Shown here piece by piece: positions 44,194-56,990 of a stretch of DNA of 64,000 bases (positions are counted from its first letter, which is position 1; every line of letters starts with the position of its first letter). Both the position numbers and the translations under genes were made by a program. The DNA is from Cedecea sp000277545 (lineage in GTDB: Bacteria; Pseudomonadota; Gammaproteobacteria; Enterobacterales; Enterobacteriaceae): assembly GCA_050847315.1 (NCBI GenBank), contig CP193791.1; one strand, 5' to 3'. The notes beneath the pieces are model-generated. The model was not told the DNA's origin, did no database searches, and worked only from the letters and a program-made list of their open reading frames with translations.

Positions 44194-45102
44194 ATGTCGA
44201 GATTACTCGCCGCGATCACATTGGTGTTAAGCATTGCACTGACTATTCTGGTCACGGTTGCCTGCTCTGTTCCTATCATTTTAGCCGGGATCGTTAAGCT
44301 GATGCTGCCCGTTCCGTCTATCTGGCGCTCGATCTCGGTATTCGCTGATTTCATGATGTACTGCTGGTGCGAAGGGCTCGCATTGCTGCTGCGCCTCAAT
44401 CCTTATTTGAAATGGGATGTCGAGGGATTAGAAGGCCTGAATAAAAAGAACTGGTATCTGTTAATCAGCAACCATCAGAGCTGGGCAGATATCGTGATCC
44501 TTTGCGTGTTATTCCGCAAACATATCCCCATGAACAAGTATTTTCTTAAGCAGCAGCTTGCCTGGGTTCCTTTTATGGGGCTGGCCTGCTGGGCGCTGGA
44601 TATGCCGTTTATGAAACGTTATTCAAGAGCTTATTTGCTGCGTCATCCTGAACGCAGGGGTAAAGATGTCGAAACGACCCGTCGTTCATGCATGAAGTTT
44701 CGTGCTCACCCCACCACTATTGTGAATTTCGTTGAGGGCTCGCGCTTCACTGCTGAGAAAAAGAAGCAGACCCGTTCACCGTTTAACTACCTGTTACCGC
44801 CGAAAGCGGCAGGTATAGCGATGGCGATGAATGTGCTGGGCAAACAGTTTGATAAGATGCTGAACGTTACGCTGTGTTACCCGGACAATAGTCTTCTGCC
44901 GTTCTACGATATGCTTTCAGGCAAAATGACAAAAATCGTTGTGCGGGTTTCTTTGGTGCCGATTACCGAAGAGCTTCACGGAGATTATGTTAACGATAAA
45001 AGCTTTAAGCGCCGTTTTCAGCTCTGGCTGAATATGCTGTGGAGCGAGAAAGATAAGCAGCTGGAAACACTACTCTCTGGGGATAAAAAAGCCGGTCAAT
45101 GA
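44194..45102 (+). CDS. yihG: 1-acyl-glycerol-phosphate-type acyltransferase YihG
   Basis: A 302-residue inner-membrane acyltransferase of the PlsC superfamily; E. coli YihG is reported to act as a lysophosphatidic acid acyltransferase that influences phospholipid composition. The HX4D motif ISNHQSWADIV lies near residues 92-102 and the substrate-binding VNFVEGSRFTAEKK near 172-186. Two N-terminal hydrophobic segments (residues 5-37) anchor it. It ends 15 bases before the convergent dsbA stop; yihF, which separates these genes in E. coli, is absent. Confidence 0.92.
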   Translation: MSRLLAAITLVLSIALTILVTVACSVPIILAGIVKLMLPVPSIWRSISVFADFMMYCWCEGLALLLRLNPYLKWDVEGLEGLNKKNWYLLISNHQSWADIVILCVLFRKHIPMNKYFLKQQLAWVPFMGLACWALDMPFMKRYSRAYLLRHPERRGKDVETTRRSCMKFRAHPTTIVNFVEGSRFTAEKKKQTRSPFNYLLPPKAAGIAMAMNVLGKQFDKMLNVTLCYPDNSLLPFYDMLSGKMTKIVVRVSLVPITEELHGDYVNDKSFKRRFQLWLNMLWSEKDKQLETLLSGDKKAGQ

Positions 45103-45115
45103 CCGGCTTTTTTAA
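45083..45115. terminator. Bidirectional terminator between yihG and dsbA
   Basis: AAAAAGCCGGTC, loop AAT, GACCGGCTTTTTT: a strong symmetrical hairpin. It includes the yihG stop and ends just before the dsbA stop, serving both convergent genes. Confidence 0.9.
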
Positions 45116-45117
45116 TC

Positions 45118-45741
45118 TTATTTCTTTTCAACCAGGTATTTCACGGTGTCAGCATACTGCTGCACGAAGATATCCATGCTGCTGGTGTCCATGCCCTGCA
45201 TATTCAGCTGATATTTGCCGTTAACGTACATAGCCGGGACGCCCTGCAGCTGGAGATCGGCTGCCGCTTTTTCTTGCTGAGCAACCAGAGATTTCACCAC
45301 AAAGCTGTTCCAGGCCGCATCGTACTCTTCCGGTTTCACGCCCGCATCGATGAACACTTTGCGGATGTCGGCATCATTCTGCACGGTTTGAGTTTTCTGA
45401 ACGGCTTCAAACATTGGGGAGGTGATTTTATCTTCTACGCCCAGCGCCATAGCAACAGCCCAGGCCTGAGTCAGATCTTTACCTAATGGGCCAAGGAACT
45501 CAACGTGATACTTGGTCATTTTGGTGCCTTCAGGCAGTTTTTTCTTCACGTTATCAGACACATGAAGAACCTGTTCAAACTGGTAGCAGTGTGGGCAGTA
45601 GAATGAGAAAAATTCTAATACCTGTGGTTCACCAGCCACCGGTTTATCCAGGGTGATGTACTGCTTACCGTCGGTAAACTGTGCCGCAGAGGCGCTAAAT
45701 GCCAGGATCATGCCTGCCAGCGCCAGCCAAATCTTCTTCAT
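45118..45741 (-). CDS. dsbA: Periplasmic thiol:disulfide oxidase DsbA
   Basis: DsbA introduces disulfide bonds into secreted proteins and is re-oxidised by DsbB. Start 45741 gives a signal peptide MKKIWLALAGMILAFSASA, cleaved before AQFTDGKQY, and 207 residues. The active site is FFSFYCPHCYQFE (CPHC, near residue 49) and the cis-proline loop is GVPAMYVNG. An in-frame TTG six bases upstream is rejected; GGAGAG stands about 9 bases before the ATG. It follows srkA by 27 bases on the same strand and probably shares its transcript, as in E. coli. Confidence 0.97.
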   Translation of the reverse strand: MKKIWLALAGMILAFSASAAQFTDGKQYITLDKPVAGEPQVLEFFSFYCPHCYQFEQVLHVSDNVKKKLPEGTKMTKYHVEFLGPLGKDLTQAWAVAMALGVEDKITSPMFEAVQKTQTVQNDADIRKVFIDAGVKPEEYDAAWNSFVVKSLVAQQEKAAADLQLQGVPAMYVNGKYQLNMQGMDTSSMDIFVQQYADTVKYLVEKK

Positions 45742-45768
45742 AATCAACTCTCTCCTGAATTTTACTGA

Positions 45769-46755
45769 TTAATACATTGGCGTTAATTGTAATGGAGGTT
45801 CTCGTAGAACCCGGACCTGCTCTGTAAAGCTTACAGTCTGTCTTCTCCAGAAATCTTCTTCACTAAACCACGGGAAATTTCGGGGGAATGCGGGGTCATC
45901 CCAGCGTCGCATTAGCCACGCGAGATAATAGACGATGCGCATAGCGCGCAACGGTTCAATCAGGGTTAGCTCGCTGGTATCAAATGACGAAAACTCTTCG
46001 TAAGCTTCAATAATGGTTTCTAACTGCATCCGCTGTTCGGCTTTATCTCCATTAAGCAGCATCCAGATATCCTGCACCGCTGGGCCATTACGAGCATCAT
46101 CAAGGTCAACAAACAGCGGTCCGTCGCGCCAGAGTATATTGCCAGGATGGCAATCGCCGTGCAGGCGCAGTGGTTCAAAATCAGTGTGCCAGGTGCGTTT
46201 AACTTCCTCTATCAACGCATCCGTTGCAGTCAGAAAATCTTTCTTAAGAGCGCGGGGAATGAGCTCGCTATTTTCAAATAGCTCGCGCGGCTGGAAGAGA
46301 TATTCATCCAGACCAAAGGTTGGACGATGCTGAAAGAGCTGCTGACGACCCGTTTGATGAATGCGGCCAAGATAGCGACCCACCCATTCCATCTGGTCGA
46401 TATTATCAGTTTCATATTGCCGCCCTCCCAGGCTTGGGAACACGGCAAACATAAAGCCCTGATGCTGCAGTAGAGTGTTTCCAGCAAAACAAAGAGGTGC
46501 AGCCATAGGCACTTCATCGGCCAGCAGTTCCAGCGCAAAGTGATGTTCTTCTTCAATTTGCGCCGCGGACCAGCGATGTGGACGATAAAACTTGACCACA
46601 AAACGCTGGCGTTCTTCATCCTGGAATTGATAAACGCGGTTTTCAAAACTGTTTAACGGCGTCAGTCCCGAATCCACCCGAATGCCTTGTTCAAAAAGAG
46701 CATCGAGGATTGTATCCGGATGTAGAGTCTGGAAATTAAATGCGCTGTCTGTCAT
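45769..46755 (-). CDS. srkA: Stress response kinase SrkA (YihE)
   Basis: SrkA is a protein serine/threonine kinase of the aminoglycoside-phosphotransferase-like fold that protects against MazF-linked programmed death; in E. coli it is under Cpx control. The 328-residue length equals E. coli. Visible: VVKFYRPHRW with the ATP-site lysine near residue 54, the catalytic loop LRLHGDCHPGNILW near 197-210, and the metal-binding VDLDDARNG near 216. It lies upstream of dsbA on the same strand. Confidence 0.95.
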   Translation of the reverse strand: MTDSAFNFQTLHPDTILDALFEQGIRVDSGLTPLNSFENRVYQFQDEERQRFVVKFYRPHRWSAAQIEEEHHFALELLADEVPMAAPLCFAGNTLLQHQGFMFAVFPSLGGRQYETDNIDQMEWVGRYLGRIHQTGRQQLFQHRPTFGLDEYLFQPRELFENSELIPRALKKDFLTATDALIEEVKRTWHTDFEPLRLHGDCHPGNILWRDGPLFVDLDDARNGPAVQDIWMLLNGDKAEQRMQLETIIEAYEEFSSFDTSELTLIEPLRAMRIVYYLAWLMRRWDDPAFPRNFPWFSEEDFWRRQTVSFTEQVRVLREPPLQLTPMY

Positions 46756-46839
46756 CCCGGCAACCGGAAGTAAATACGAATGCTTCAGGATAACATTTCA
46801 AAACCGCTTAAGTGTTTCGACTTACAAGCTTTTACTCTT

Positions 46840-47109
46840 TTATTCCTTAATGACACCGCGAGCGCGCAGCAGTGCCGTTTTGAAGTCTTCTTCATAATCT
46901 TTTTTAAGGCCAGGGATCGCATCATCTTTTGCAGAATCACGCATTTTCAGGTGATAGATCAGTACATCGTCAGTGAGCTCAGCCAGTTCACCGCGATAGC
47001 CTGACTCAGCGGCCAATTTCTGCAAGAATTGTATCAGGTTCAGATCTGGCTCTTTTTGCCATGCAGGCTGAAGCAGCTCAAGAAGTTCGTTAAGGCGCTT
47101 ACATTTCAT
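46840..47109 (-). CDS. yihD: YihD family protein (DUF1040)
   Basis: An 89-residue protein that starts MKCKRLNELLELLQPAWQKE at 47109 and ends LLRARGVIKE. Length and sequence match E. coli YihD, a small soluble protein of unknown function. A longer frame reaching 47346 lies antisense to mobA and is not used. GGAACAC stands before the ATG. It is divergent from mobA, with 73 bases between the starts. Confidence 0.93.
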   Translation of the reverse strand: MKCKRLNELLELLQPAWQKEPDLNLIQFLQKLAAESGYRGELAELTDDVLIYHLKMRDSAKDDAIPGLKKDYEEDFKTALLRARGVIKE

Positions 47110-47182
47110 GTTGGTGTTCCTTATCACATGTGAAAGACAACACGTTAGCAGGCTCAAACCCACATTAAAAGAGGCGATATTC

Positions 47183-47767
47183 GTGCAGCGATTAACAGAA
47201 GTCACCGGCGTTGTGCTAGCCGGTGGCAGGGGAAGCAGAATGGGCGGCAATGATAAGGGATTAGCCCTGCTTAACGGCCAGCCACTTTTCCAGCACGTCC
47301 TCAATGTATTAAAACCACAGGTAGGCGATGTTGTCATCAGTGCCAACAGAAACCTTGAGATCTATCAGCAAAGCGGGATTTCGGTTATTCAGGACTCAAT
47401 GAGTGGTTACCAGGGACCATTGGCCGGTATGTTAGCCGTGATGGAACAAACTGAAAGTGAGTGGCTGCTATTCTGCCCTTGCGATACACCCAATATTCCT
47501 GTCGATGTGGCACGCAGGCTTTGGCAAGCGCGTGGGAGCGCGTTGGCAATATGGGCAAATGATGGGCTACGGGATCACCCTGGCGTAGCTTTGCTTCATC
47601 ATTCGCTTTGTTTGCCATTGAGAGAATATCTGCTCGCTGGCGAAAGGCGAGTGATGCATTTCTTACTGAGCGCAGGAGGACATTCAGTCTCTTTTGATGG
47701 CCAGGCTGCTTGTTTTACCAATATAAATACTCTCGATGAGCTTTCACAATGGCAGAAAAAAGGATAA
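47183..47767 (+). CDS. mobA: Molybdenum cofactor guanylyltransferase MobA
   Basis: MobA links GMP from GTP to molybdopterin, making the MGD cofactor used by DMSO-reductase-type enzymes. The start is GTG at 47183 (AGAGG 8 bases upstream), giving 194 residues as in E. coli; the frame extends to an ATG at 47108 with no family support. The signature is GVVLAGGRGSRMGGNDKGL near residues 8-26, and LFCPCDTPNIP near 98 holds the metal aspartate. Its end overlaps mobB by 19 bases. Confidence 0.95.
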   Translation: MQRLTEVTGVVLAGGRGSRMGGNDKGLALLNGQPLFQHVLNVLKPQVGDVVISANRNLEIYQQSGISVIQDSMSGYQGPLAGMLAVMEQTESEWLLFCPCDTPNIPVDVARRLWQARGSALAIWANDGLRDHPGVALLHHSLCLPLREYLLAGERRVMHFLLSAGGHSVSFDGQAACFTNINTLDELSQWQKKG

Positions 47768-48273
47768 CGCCGCCTTTACTGGCTATTTCAGCCTGGAGCG
47801 GAACAGGAAAAACCACATTACTGAAGCAGCTGATCCCACTGCTATTGGATAAAGGCATCAGGCCCGGACTCATTAAGCACACGCATCATGATATGGATGT
47901 GGACAAACCCGGGAAGGATAGCTATGAACTCCGTAAAGCTGGCGCCGCGCAGACCATTGTCGCCAGCCAGAAGCGCTGGGCACTAATGACTGAAACCCCC
48001 GAAGAGCCTAATCTGGATTTACATTATCTCGCCTCAAGAATGGATAACCGCAAACTGGATTTAATTCTGGTCGAAGGTTTCAAACACGAAGCCGTGGCTA
48101 AGATCCTTTTATTCAGGCAGGAAACTGGCCATAAAGCTGAAGCATTAGAGATCGATCGGCATGTCATTGCTATAGCCAGCGATGTGCCGCTCACCGCTTC
48201 TGTCCCTGTATTGGATCTTAATAATGCAGAGGAGATCGCTGATTTTATCTATGAATGGGTAGAACTGCAGTAA
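47749..48273 (+). CDS. mobB: Molybdopterin-guanine dinucleotide biosynthesis protein MobB
   Basis: MobB is a GTP-binding partner of MobA; it is not essential but raises activity. The 174-residue protein has Walker A ISAWSGTGKTTLLKQLIPLL near residues 12-31 and KHTHHDMDVDKPGKDSYELRKAGA near 43-66, both typical of the family, and LILVEGFKHE near 105. It overlaps mobA and ends about 46 bases before the terminator of the oncoming rRNA operon. Confidence 0.96.
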   Translation: MAEKRITPPLLAISAWSGTGKTTLLKQLIPLLLDKGIRPGLIKHTHHDMDVDKPGKDSYELRKAGAAQTIVASQKRWALMTETPEEPNLDLHYLASRMDNRKLDLILVEGFKHEAVAKILLFRQETGHKAEALEIDRHVIAIASDVPLTASVPVLDLNNAEEIADFIYEWVELQ

Positions 48274-48318
48274 TACGGAGAAAATATGCGGCTTATGGTC
48301 TGTTTTAATCTTTAAAAA

Positions 48319-48348
48319 GCAAAAAACCCCGGCCTTTCGGTCGGGGTT
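48319..48348 (-). terminator. rRNA operon terminator
   Basis: Minus strand AACCCCGACC, loop GAAA, GGCCGGGGTT, then TTTTTT, 13 bases after the 5S 3' end. No distal tRNA gene lies between 5S and this hairpin. Confidence 0.93.
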
Positions 48349-48360
48349 AATGCTGATTTG

Positions 48361-48480
48361 ATGCCTGGCAGTTCCCTACTCTCGCATGGGGAGACCCCAC
48401 ACTACCATCGGCGCTACGGCGTTTCACTTCTGAGTTCGGCATGGGGTCAGGTGGGACCACCGCGCTACGGCCGCCAGGCA
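48361..48480 (-). rRNA. rrf: 5S ribosomal RNA
   Basis: Minus strand TGCCTGGCGGCCGTAGCGCG to AGTAGGGAACTGCCAGGCAT, exactly 120 bases and nearly identical to E. coli 5S. Last gene of the rRNA operon; mobB follows on the other side, as for E. coli rrnA. Confidence 0.98.
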
Positions 48481-48572
48481 AATTCTGTTACTCACCGTCA
48501 TTCTTATGACCATGAGCTTTAATCCTGAACTAAGCTGAAAATCTTTCGTCTCTAAAACACCTTCGGTGTTGT

Positions 48573-51479
<2,907 letters not shown>

Positions 51480-51613
51480 TCACAACCCGAAGGTGTCTCG
51501 TAAGACACAATCGCTGTTGTGAAAATTTGAGAGACTCGAACATGTCTTAACCTCATTCTTTATTACGGAAGAATAAGACGACATGTCGTTTCAATTTTCA
51601 GCTTGTTCCGGAT

Positions 51614-51625
51614 TGTTAAAGAGCA
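51614..51625 (-). promoter_or_regulatory. boxA antitermination element in the 16S-23S spacer
   Basis: TGCTCTTTAACA on the minus strand between tRNA-Glu and 23S, the same motif as in the leader. It loads the NusB-NusE antitermination complex so that polymerase passes through the operon. Confidence 0.85.
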
Positions 51626-51700
51626 AATATCTCAAACATGACTCTTTCAAGTCAGCTTTGAGATAGTTCGGCACGCAACTTTCACTTACATACCAGCAAG

Positions 51701-51776
51701 TGGCGTCCCCTAGGGGATTCGAACCCCTGTTACCGCCGTGAAAGGGCGGTGTCCTGGGCCTCTAGACGAAGGGGAC
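51701..51776 (-). tRNA. gltT: tRNA-Glu (anticodon UUC)
   Basis: Minus strand GTCCCCTTCGTCTAGAGGCC to CCCTAGGGGACGCCA, 76 bases with encoded CCA. The anticodon loop is CTTTCAC with anticodon TTC, and the GTTCGAATC T-loop is intact. It is the only tRNA in the spacer, making this a Glu-type rRNA operon like E. coli rrnB, rrnC, rrnE and rrnG. The symbol follows the family; the paralogue letter is arbitrary. Confidence 0.98.
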
Positions 51777-51861
51777 ACTGAAGTCTCAATCGCAAGACGC
51801 CTTGCTTCTCTACATCTATCAGACAATCTGTGTGAGCACTACGCGGGTTGTATCTATTAGG

Positions 51862-53401
<1,540 letters not shown>

Positions 53402-53535
53402 AAAAGTGTTTGATGCTCAAAGAATTAAAACTGTTTATAAAATCAGTAGTCACTCTTCAAGACTTGATATTTGTTTGCATCCGAAGATGCTGAGATATCA
53501 ATCCTGCGAGTGCCCACACAGATTGTCTGATAAAT

Positions 53536-53547
53536 TGTTAAAGAGCA
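53536..53547 (-). promoter_or_regulatory. boxA in the rRNA leader
   Basis: TGCTCTTTAACA on the minus strand, 135 bases before mature 16S. With the boxC-like GTGTGGGCACTCG that follows it forms the leader antitermination signal. Confidence 0.88.
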
Positions 53548-53586
53548 GTGAGTTAGGCGCTTTCGCTTGCTAACTCGAGGTGGCGT

Positions 53587-53614
53587 ATATTACGCTTTCC
53601 TCTTTCAGAGTCAA
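53587..53614 (-). promoter_or_regulatory. rRNA promoter P2
   Basis: Minus strand TTGACT (53609-53614), 16-base spacer, TAATAT (53587-53592). Position and sequence correspond to E. coli rrn P2, the weaker steady promoter. Confidence 0.9.
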
Positions 53615-53696
53615 GCGTTTATTTTCGCTTTCGTCTGACTGACTACCGGGTTGTGAAACCGCTTTCGAAGCCGCTTCGCCGTGTCAGTGGAGGCGC

Positions 53697-53724
53697 ATTA
53701 TAGGGAGTTCTCAGAGCCTGACAA
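53697..53724 (-). promoter_or_regulatory. rRNA promoter P1 with UP element
   Basis: Minus strand TTGTCA (53719-53724), 16-base spacer, TATAAT (53697-53702), followed by the GC-rich discriminator GCGCCTCC that makes P1 sensitive to ppGpp and initiating NTP. An A/T-rich UP-element sequence (about 53728-53748) lies upstream. Only about 150 bp separate P1 from the yieP start. Confidence 0.95.
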
Positions 53725-53874
53725 CCCCTAATTTGAAAAAACTTTCTGACCGCATTCTTTTTCACCAATGGCGCGCAGAAAGCCAGCAAATCCGGGATAT
53801 TTGCTGCATAAATCACCGCAAAATCACCGCCGGTGGCATACTAGGGTAAGAAATACAGCTAAAGGAATTGCGTC

Positions 53875-54573
53875 ATGTCTTTATCCACTCAACAACTCGC
53901 CGCCCAAAAAAACCTTTCTTATGTGCTGGCAGAGAAAATTGCCCAGCGAATTCTCAAGGGTGAATATGCGGCAGGCAGCATTCTTCCGGGCGAGATGGAA
54001 CTGGGTGATCTCTTTGGCGTCAGCCGGACTGCCGTTCGTGAAGCCGTCAAGACGCTAGCCGCTAAAGGCATGCTGTTGCCTCGCCCAAGGATTGGCACTC
54101 GCGTCATGCCCCGCAGCCACTGGAACTTCCTTGATAAAGAACTGATAGCCTGGTGGATGACCAAAGATAACTTCAGCCATGTAGTAGAAGAGTTTTTGAT
54201 TATGCGTAATAGCCTGGAGCCACAGGCCTGCGCATTAGCCGCTATTAATAGTAATGAGCAGCAGCGAACCAGGCTTACTCAACTGATGGCGCAAATGACA
54301 GAACTGCAGACGGCCTTTGACCGTCAGCGGTGGATTGAAGTGGATATGGCCTACCACGAACTCATCTATGAAATGAGTGGTAACCCTTTCATGACATCTT
54401 TCGCGAACTTATTCAGATCGATTTATTACAATTACTTCACCGCGATTACCGATAACGAAGTCATTAAGCTCGATTTGCATCAGGCGATTGTGGATGCCAT
54501 TGCTAAGGGAGAGGGACAGGCCGCTTTTAACGCCTGCCTGGCGCTATTAAAGGAACCCGTCACTCATCGGTAG
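53875..54573 (+). CDS. yieP: FadR/GntR family transcriptional regulator YieP
   Basis: A 232-residue GntR-type regulator of the FadR subfamily. The N-terminal winged helix-turn-helix covers about residues 15-80 (GSILPGEMELGDLFGVSRTAVREAVKTLAAKGMLLPRPRIGTRV), and the C-terminal FCD ligand domain is all-helical with VDMAYHELIYEMSGNPF near residue 160. E. coli YieP has been linked to control of hsrA and of 3-hydroxypropionate tolerance; its natural ligand is unknown. It precedes hsrA by 30 bases on the same strand and is divergent from the rRNA operon. Confidence 0.93.
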   Translation: MSLSTQQLAAQKNLSYVLAEKIAQRILKGEYAAGSILPGEMELGDLFGVSRTAVREAVKTLAAKGMLLPRPRIGTRVMPRSHWNFLDKELIAWWMTKDNFSHVVEEFLIMRNSLEPQACALAAINSNEQQRTRLTQLMAQMTELQTAFDRQRWIEVDMAYHELIYEMSGNPFMTSFANLFRSIYYNYFTAITDNEVIKLDLHQAIVDAIAKGEGQAAFNACLALLKEPVTHR

Positions 54574-54603
54574 TCTAAAGCGCACATAACCTTCAGGATA
54601 ATA

Positions 54604-55998
54604 ATGACGAAAACAGCACGCAGCATGGCCGGCCTGCCTTGGATAGCCGCAATGGCTTTCTTTATGCAGGCTTTGGATGCCACCATCCTTAACACCGCGC
54701 TACCGGCAATAGCCCATAGCCTGAATCGCTCCCCGCTGGCCATGCAGGCTGCCATTATTAGCTACACCTTAACCGTCGCCATGCTTATCCCGGTAAGCGG
54801 TTGGTTAGCGGACCGCTTCGGCACACGCCGCGTATTTATGCTGGCCGTTAGCCTGTTCACTCTCGGCTCTTTTGCCTGCGCCATGTCTGGGTCTTTAACC
54901 GAGCTGGTCATCTTTCGCGTGATTCAGGGAATTGGCGGCGCGATGATGATGCCGGTTGCCCGTCTGGCATTACTTCGGGCTTACCCACGCAGCGAGCTGT
55001 TGCCTGTACTTAACTTTGTCACCATGCCCGGTCTGGTCGGCCCCATTATCGGCCCACTGCTCGGCGGCGTTCTGGTCACCTGGGCAAGCTGGCACTGGAT
55101 ATTTTTAATCAATATTCCGATTGGCATTCTGGGCCTGCTGTATGCCCGCAAGTACATGCCCAACTTCACCACGCCGAAGCGCGGGTTTGATATGAGCGGC
55201 TTCTTGCTATTTGGCGCGGGCCTGGTGCTGATATCCAGCGGGGTTGAGCTGTTTGGCGAGCGGATTGTCGCCAGCTATATAGGCATGTTAGTGATTCTGG
55301 GCGGGATTTTACTGCTGCTGACTTATGTCTGGCATGCCCGCCGCGTTCCAACGCCGCTTATTCCCCTGCCTCTCTTTAAGACGCGTACCTTCTCCGTTGG
55401 CATAGTCGGCAATATAGCCTCACGCCTCGGCACCGGTTGCGTACCTTTTTTAATGCCGCTTATGCTGCAGGTGGGGTTTGGCTATTCAGCATTATTGGCT
55501 GGCTGCATGATGGCACCTACGGCGGTCGGTTCGCTACTGGCTAAATCGACCGTCACGCAGGTGCTGCGCTGGCTGGGCTATCGTAAAACGCTGGTCGGGA
55601 TCACTTTGGTCATCGGCCTGCTGATTGCCCAGTTCTCGCTGCAGTCACCGGGCATGGAAGTCTGGCTGCTGATCCTGCCCCTCTTTATATTAGGGATGGC
55701 AATGTCGACGCAGTTTACGGCCATGAACACCATCACCCTTGCGGACCTGACGGATGAAAACGCCAGCAGCGGCAACAGCGTGCTGGCCGTAACTCAGCAG
55801 CTTTCAATTAGCCTTGGGGTTGCCGTTAGTGCCGCGGTGCTTAGAGCATGGGAAGGCATAGACAGCGTCAATACCATCGAGCAATTCCACTACACCCTGT
55901 TGACGATGGGCGCGATAACGCTGGTCTCATCGGCGGTATTTTTGCTACTGCGCTCCAAAGACGGGCGCAACTTAATAAAAGAACGTCACAAACCTTAA
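54604..55998 (+). CDS. hsrA: MFS multidrug-type transporter HsrA (YieO)
   Basis: HsrA is a major facilitator of the DHA2 (14-helix) drug:proton antiporter group in the inner membrane. The 464-residue protein begins near MAGLPWIAAMAFFMQALDATILNTALPAIA with the DHA2 motif D1 (LDATILNTALP), followed by motif A GWLADRFGTRR near residue 66 and motif C-like GPIIGPLLGGVLV near 142. Substrate is not known. It overlaps the end of rbsR by 4 bases tail to tail and is about ten residues shorter than the E. coli protein at the C-terminus. Confidence 0.93.
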   Translation: MTKTARSMAGLPWIAAMAFFMQALDATILNTALPAIAHSLNRSPLAMQAAIISYTLTVAMLIPVSGWLADRFGTRRVFMLAVSLFTLGSFACAMSGSLTELVIFRVIQGIGGAMMMPVARLALLRAYPRSELLPVLNFVTMPGLVGPIIGPLLGGVLVTWASWHWIFLINIPIGILGLLYARKYMPNFTTPKRGFDMSGFLLFGAGLVLISSGVELFGERIVASYIGMLVILGGILLLLTYVWHARRVPTPLIPLPLFKTRTFSVGIVGNIASRLGTGCVPFLMPLMLQVGFGYSALLAGCMMAPTAVGSLLAKSTVTQVLRWLGYRKTLVGITLVIGLLIAQFSLQSPGMEVWLLILPLFILGMAMSTQFTAMNTITLADLTDENASSGNSVLAVTQQLSISLGVAVSAAVLRAWEGIDSVNTIEQFHYTLLTMGAITLVSSAVFLLLRSKDGRNLIKERHKP

Positions 55999-56987
55999 AC
56001 GGAGCTTCGCTCCACCAGCTCTGGCGTCAGCAGTAGCCGTTGCTGCGCCAGGTCTGGTTGCCCCATTCGGTGGATCAGCACATCCACGGCCAATTCGCCG
56101 AGCTCATCTTTGGGCTGGTGAATCGTCGTCAGCGGCGGCGTCATGTAGCGTGCAAGCTCAATATCATCGTAGCCAATCACCGCCATATCCTGCGGAATGC
56201 TAAGACCAGCCTGATATAAAGCATGGTAGGCCCCAACGGCCATAGCGTCATTCCCCATGAATACAGCGTCCGGCCTGTCCGCCAGGGTAAGCAGTTCGCT
56301 CATGGCGCTAAACCCGCCCTGAAACTCGAAGTCGCCAATAATTTCATAGCCCGGATGAATAGCCAGTCCGGCCTGAGCCATAGCTTTGCGGTAGCCTTCA
56401 AGGCGCAGTCTGGCAGGCGTTTTGTCCTGCGGCCCGGCGATGCAGGCAATACGGGTATAGCCATTGTCGATCAGGTGCTGTGTCGCCATTTCTCCGCCGA
56501 GCAGCGAGTTATCCTGAATCACATCGCTCTGCCCCTCAAACGGAGCCCAGTCCATCATTACTGTCGGGATAGTCGGGTAGCGGTTGATGATTTCAGGCGA
56601 AGGCTGATGCGTTTCGGTGCACAACAACAGTAATCCATCGACGCGCTTTTGCAGCAGCGTTTCCAGATTTCGGTTCATGCGGTGCTCATCGCCTTCGGTG
56701 TTACACAGTACAAGGCTGTAGCCGCGCTCAAAGCAGCTGCGCTCCACGCCTCGAACCAGCTCGGAATAGAAGGGGTTGCTACTCGCGGTGATCAGCATAC
56801 CGATGGTATGCGTTTGATTCAGCTTGAGGCTGCGAGCCAACGCAGAAGGCGCATAGTTCAGCGTTTTTACCGCGGCCTCAACCTTCTGACGAATGGCATC
56901 GCTAACAAAGCGATCGTTATTAATGACGTGGGAAACGGTAGAAGTAGAAACGCCCGCCAGGCGGGCGACGTCTTTCATGGTAGCCAT
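55995..56987 (-). CDS. rbsR: Ribose operon repressor RbsR
   Basis: RbsR is a LacI-family repressor released from DNA by ribose; in E. coli it also affects purine genes. The 330-residue length equals E. coli. The N-terminal helix-turn-helix ATMKDVARLAGVSTSTVSHVINNDRFVS (residues 2-29) and hinge YAPSALARSLK (47-57) are followed by a periplasmic-binding-protein-like sugar domain with VIGYDDIELARYMTPPLTTIHQP. It is the last gene of rbsDACBKR, 3 bases after rbsK. Its likely operators are at 61825-61840 and 61905-61920. Confidence 0.97.
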   Translation of the reverse strand: MATMKDVARLAGVSTSTVSHVINNDRFVSDAIRQKVEAAVKTLNYAPSALARSLKLNQTHTIGMLITASSNPFYSELVRGVERSCFERGYSLVLCNTEGDEHRMNRNLETLLQKRVDGLLLLCTETHQPSPEIINRYPTIPTVMMDWAPFEGQSDVIQDNSLLGGEMATQHLIDNGYTRIACIAGPQDKTPARLRLEGYRKAMAQAGLAIHPGYEIIGDFEFQGGFSAMSELLTLADRPDAVFMGNDAMAVGAYHALYQAGLSIPQDMAVIGYDDIELARYMTPPLTTIHQPKDELGELAVDVLIHRMGQPDLAQQRLLLTPELVERSSV

Positions 56988-56990
56988 GAC

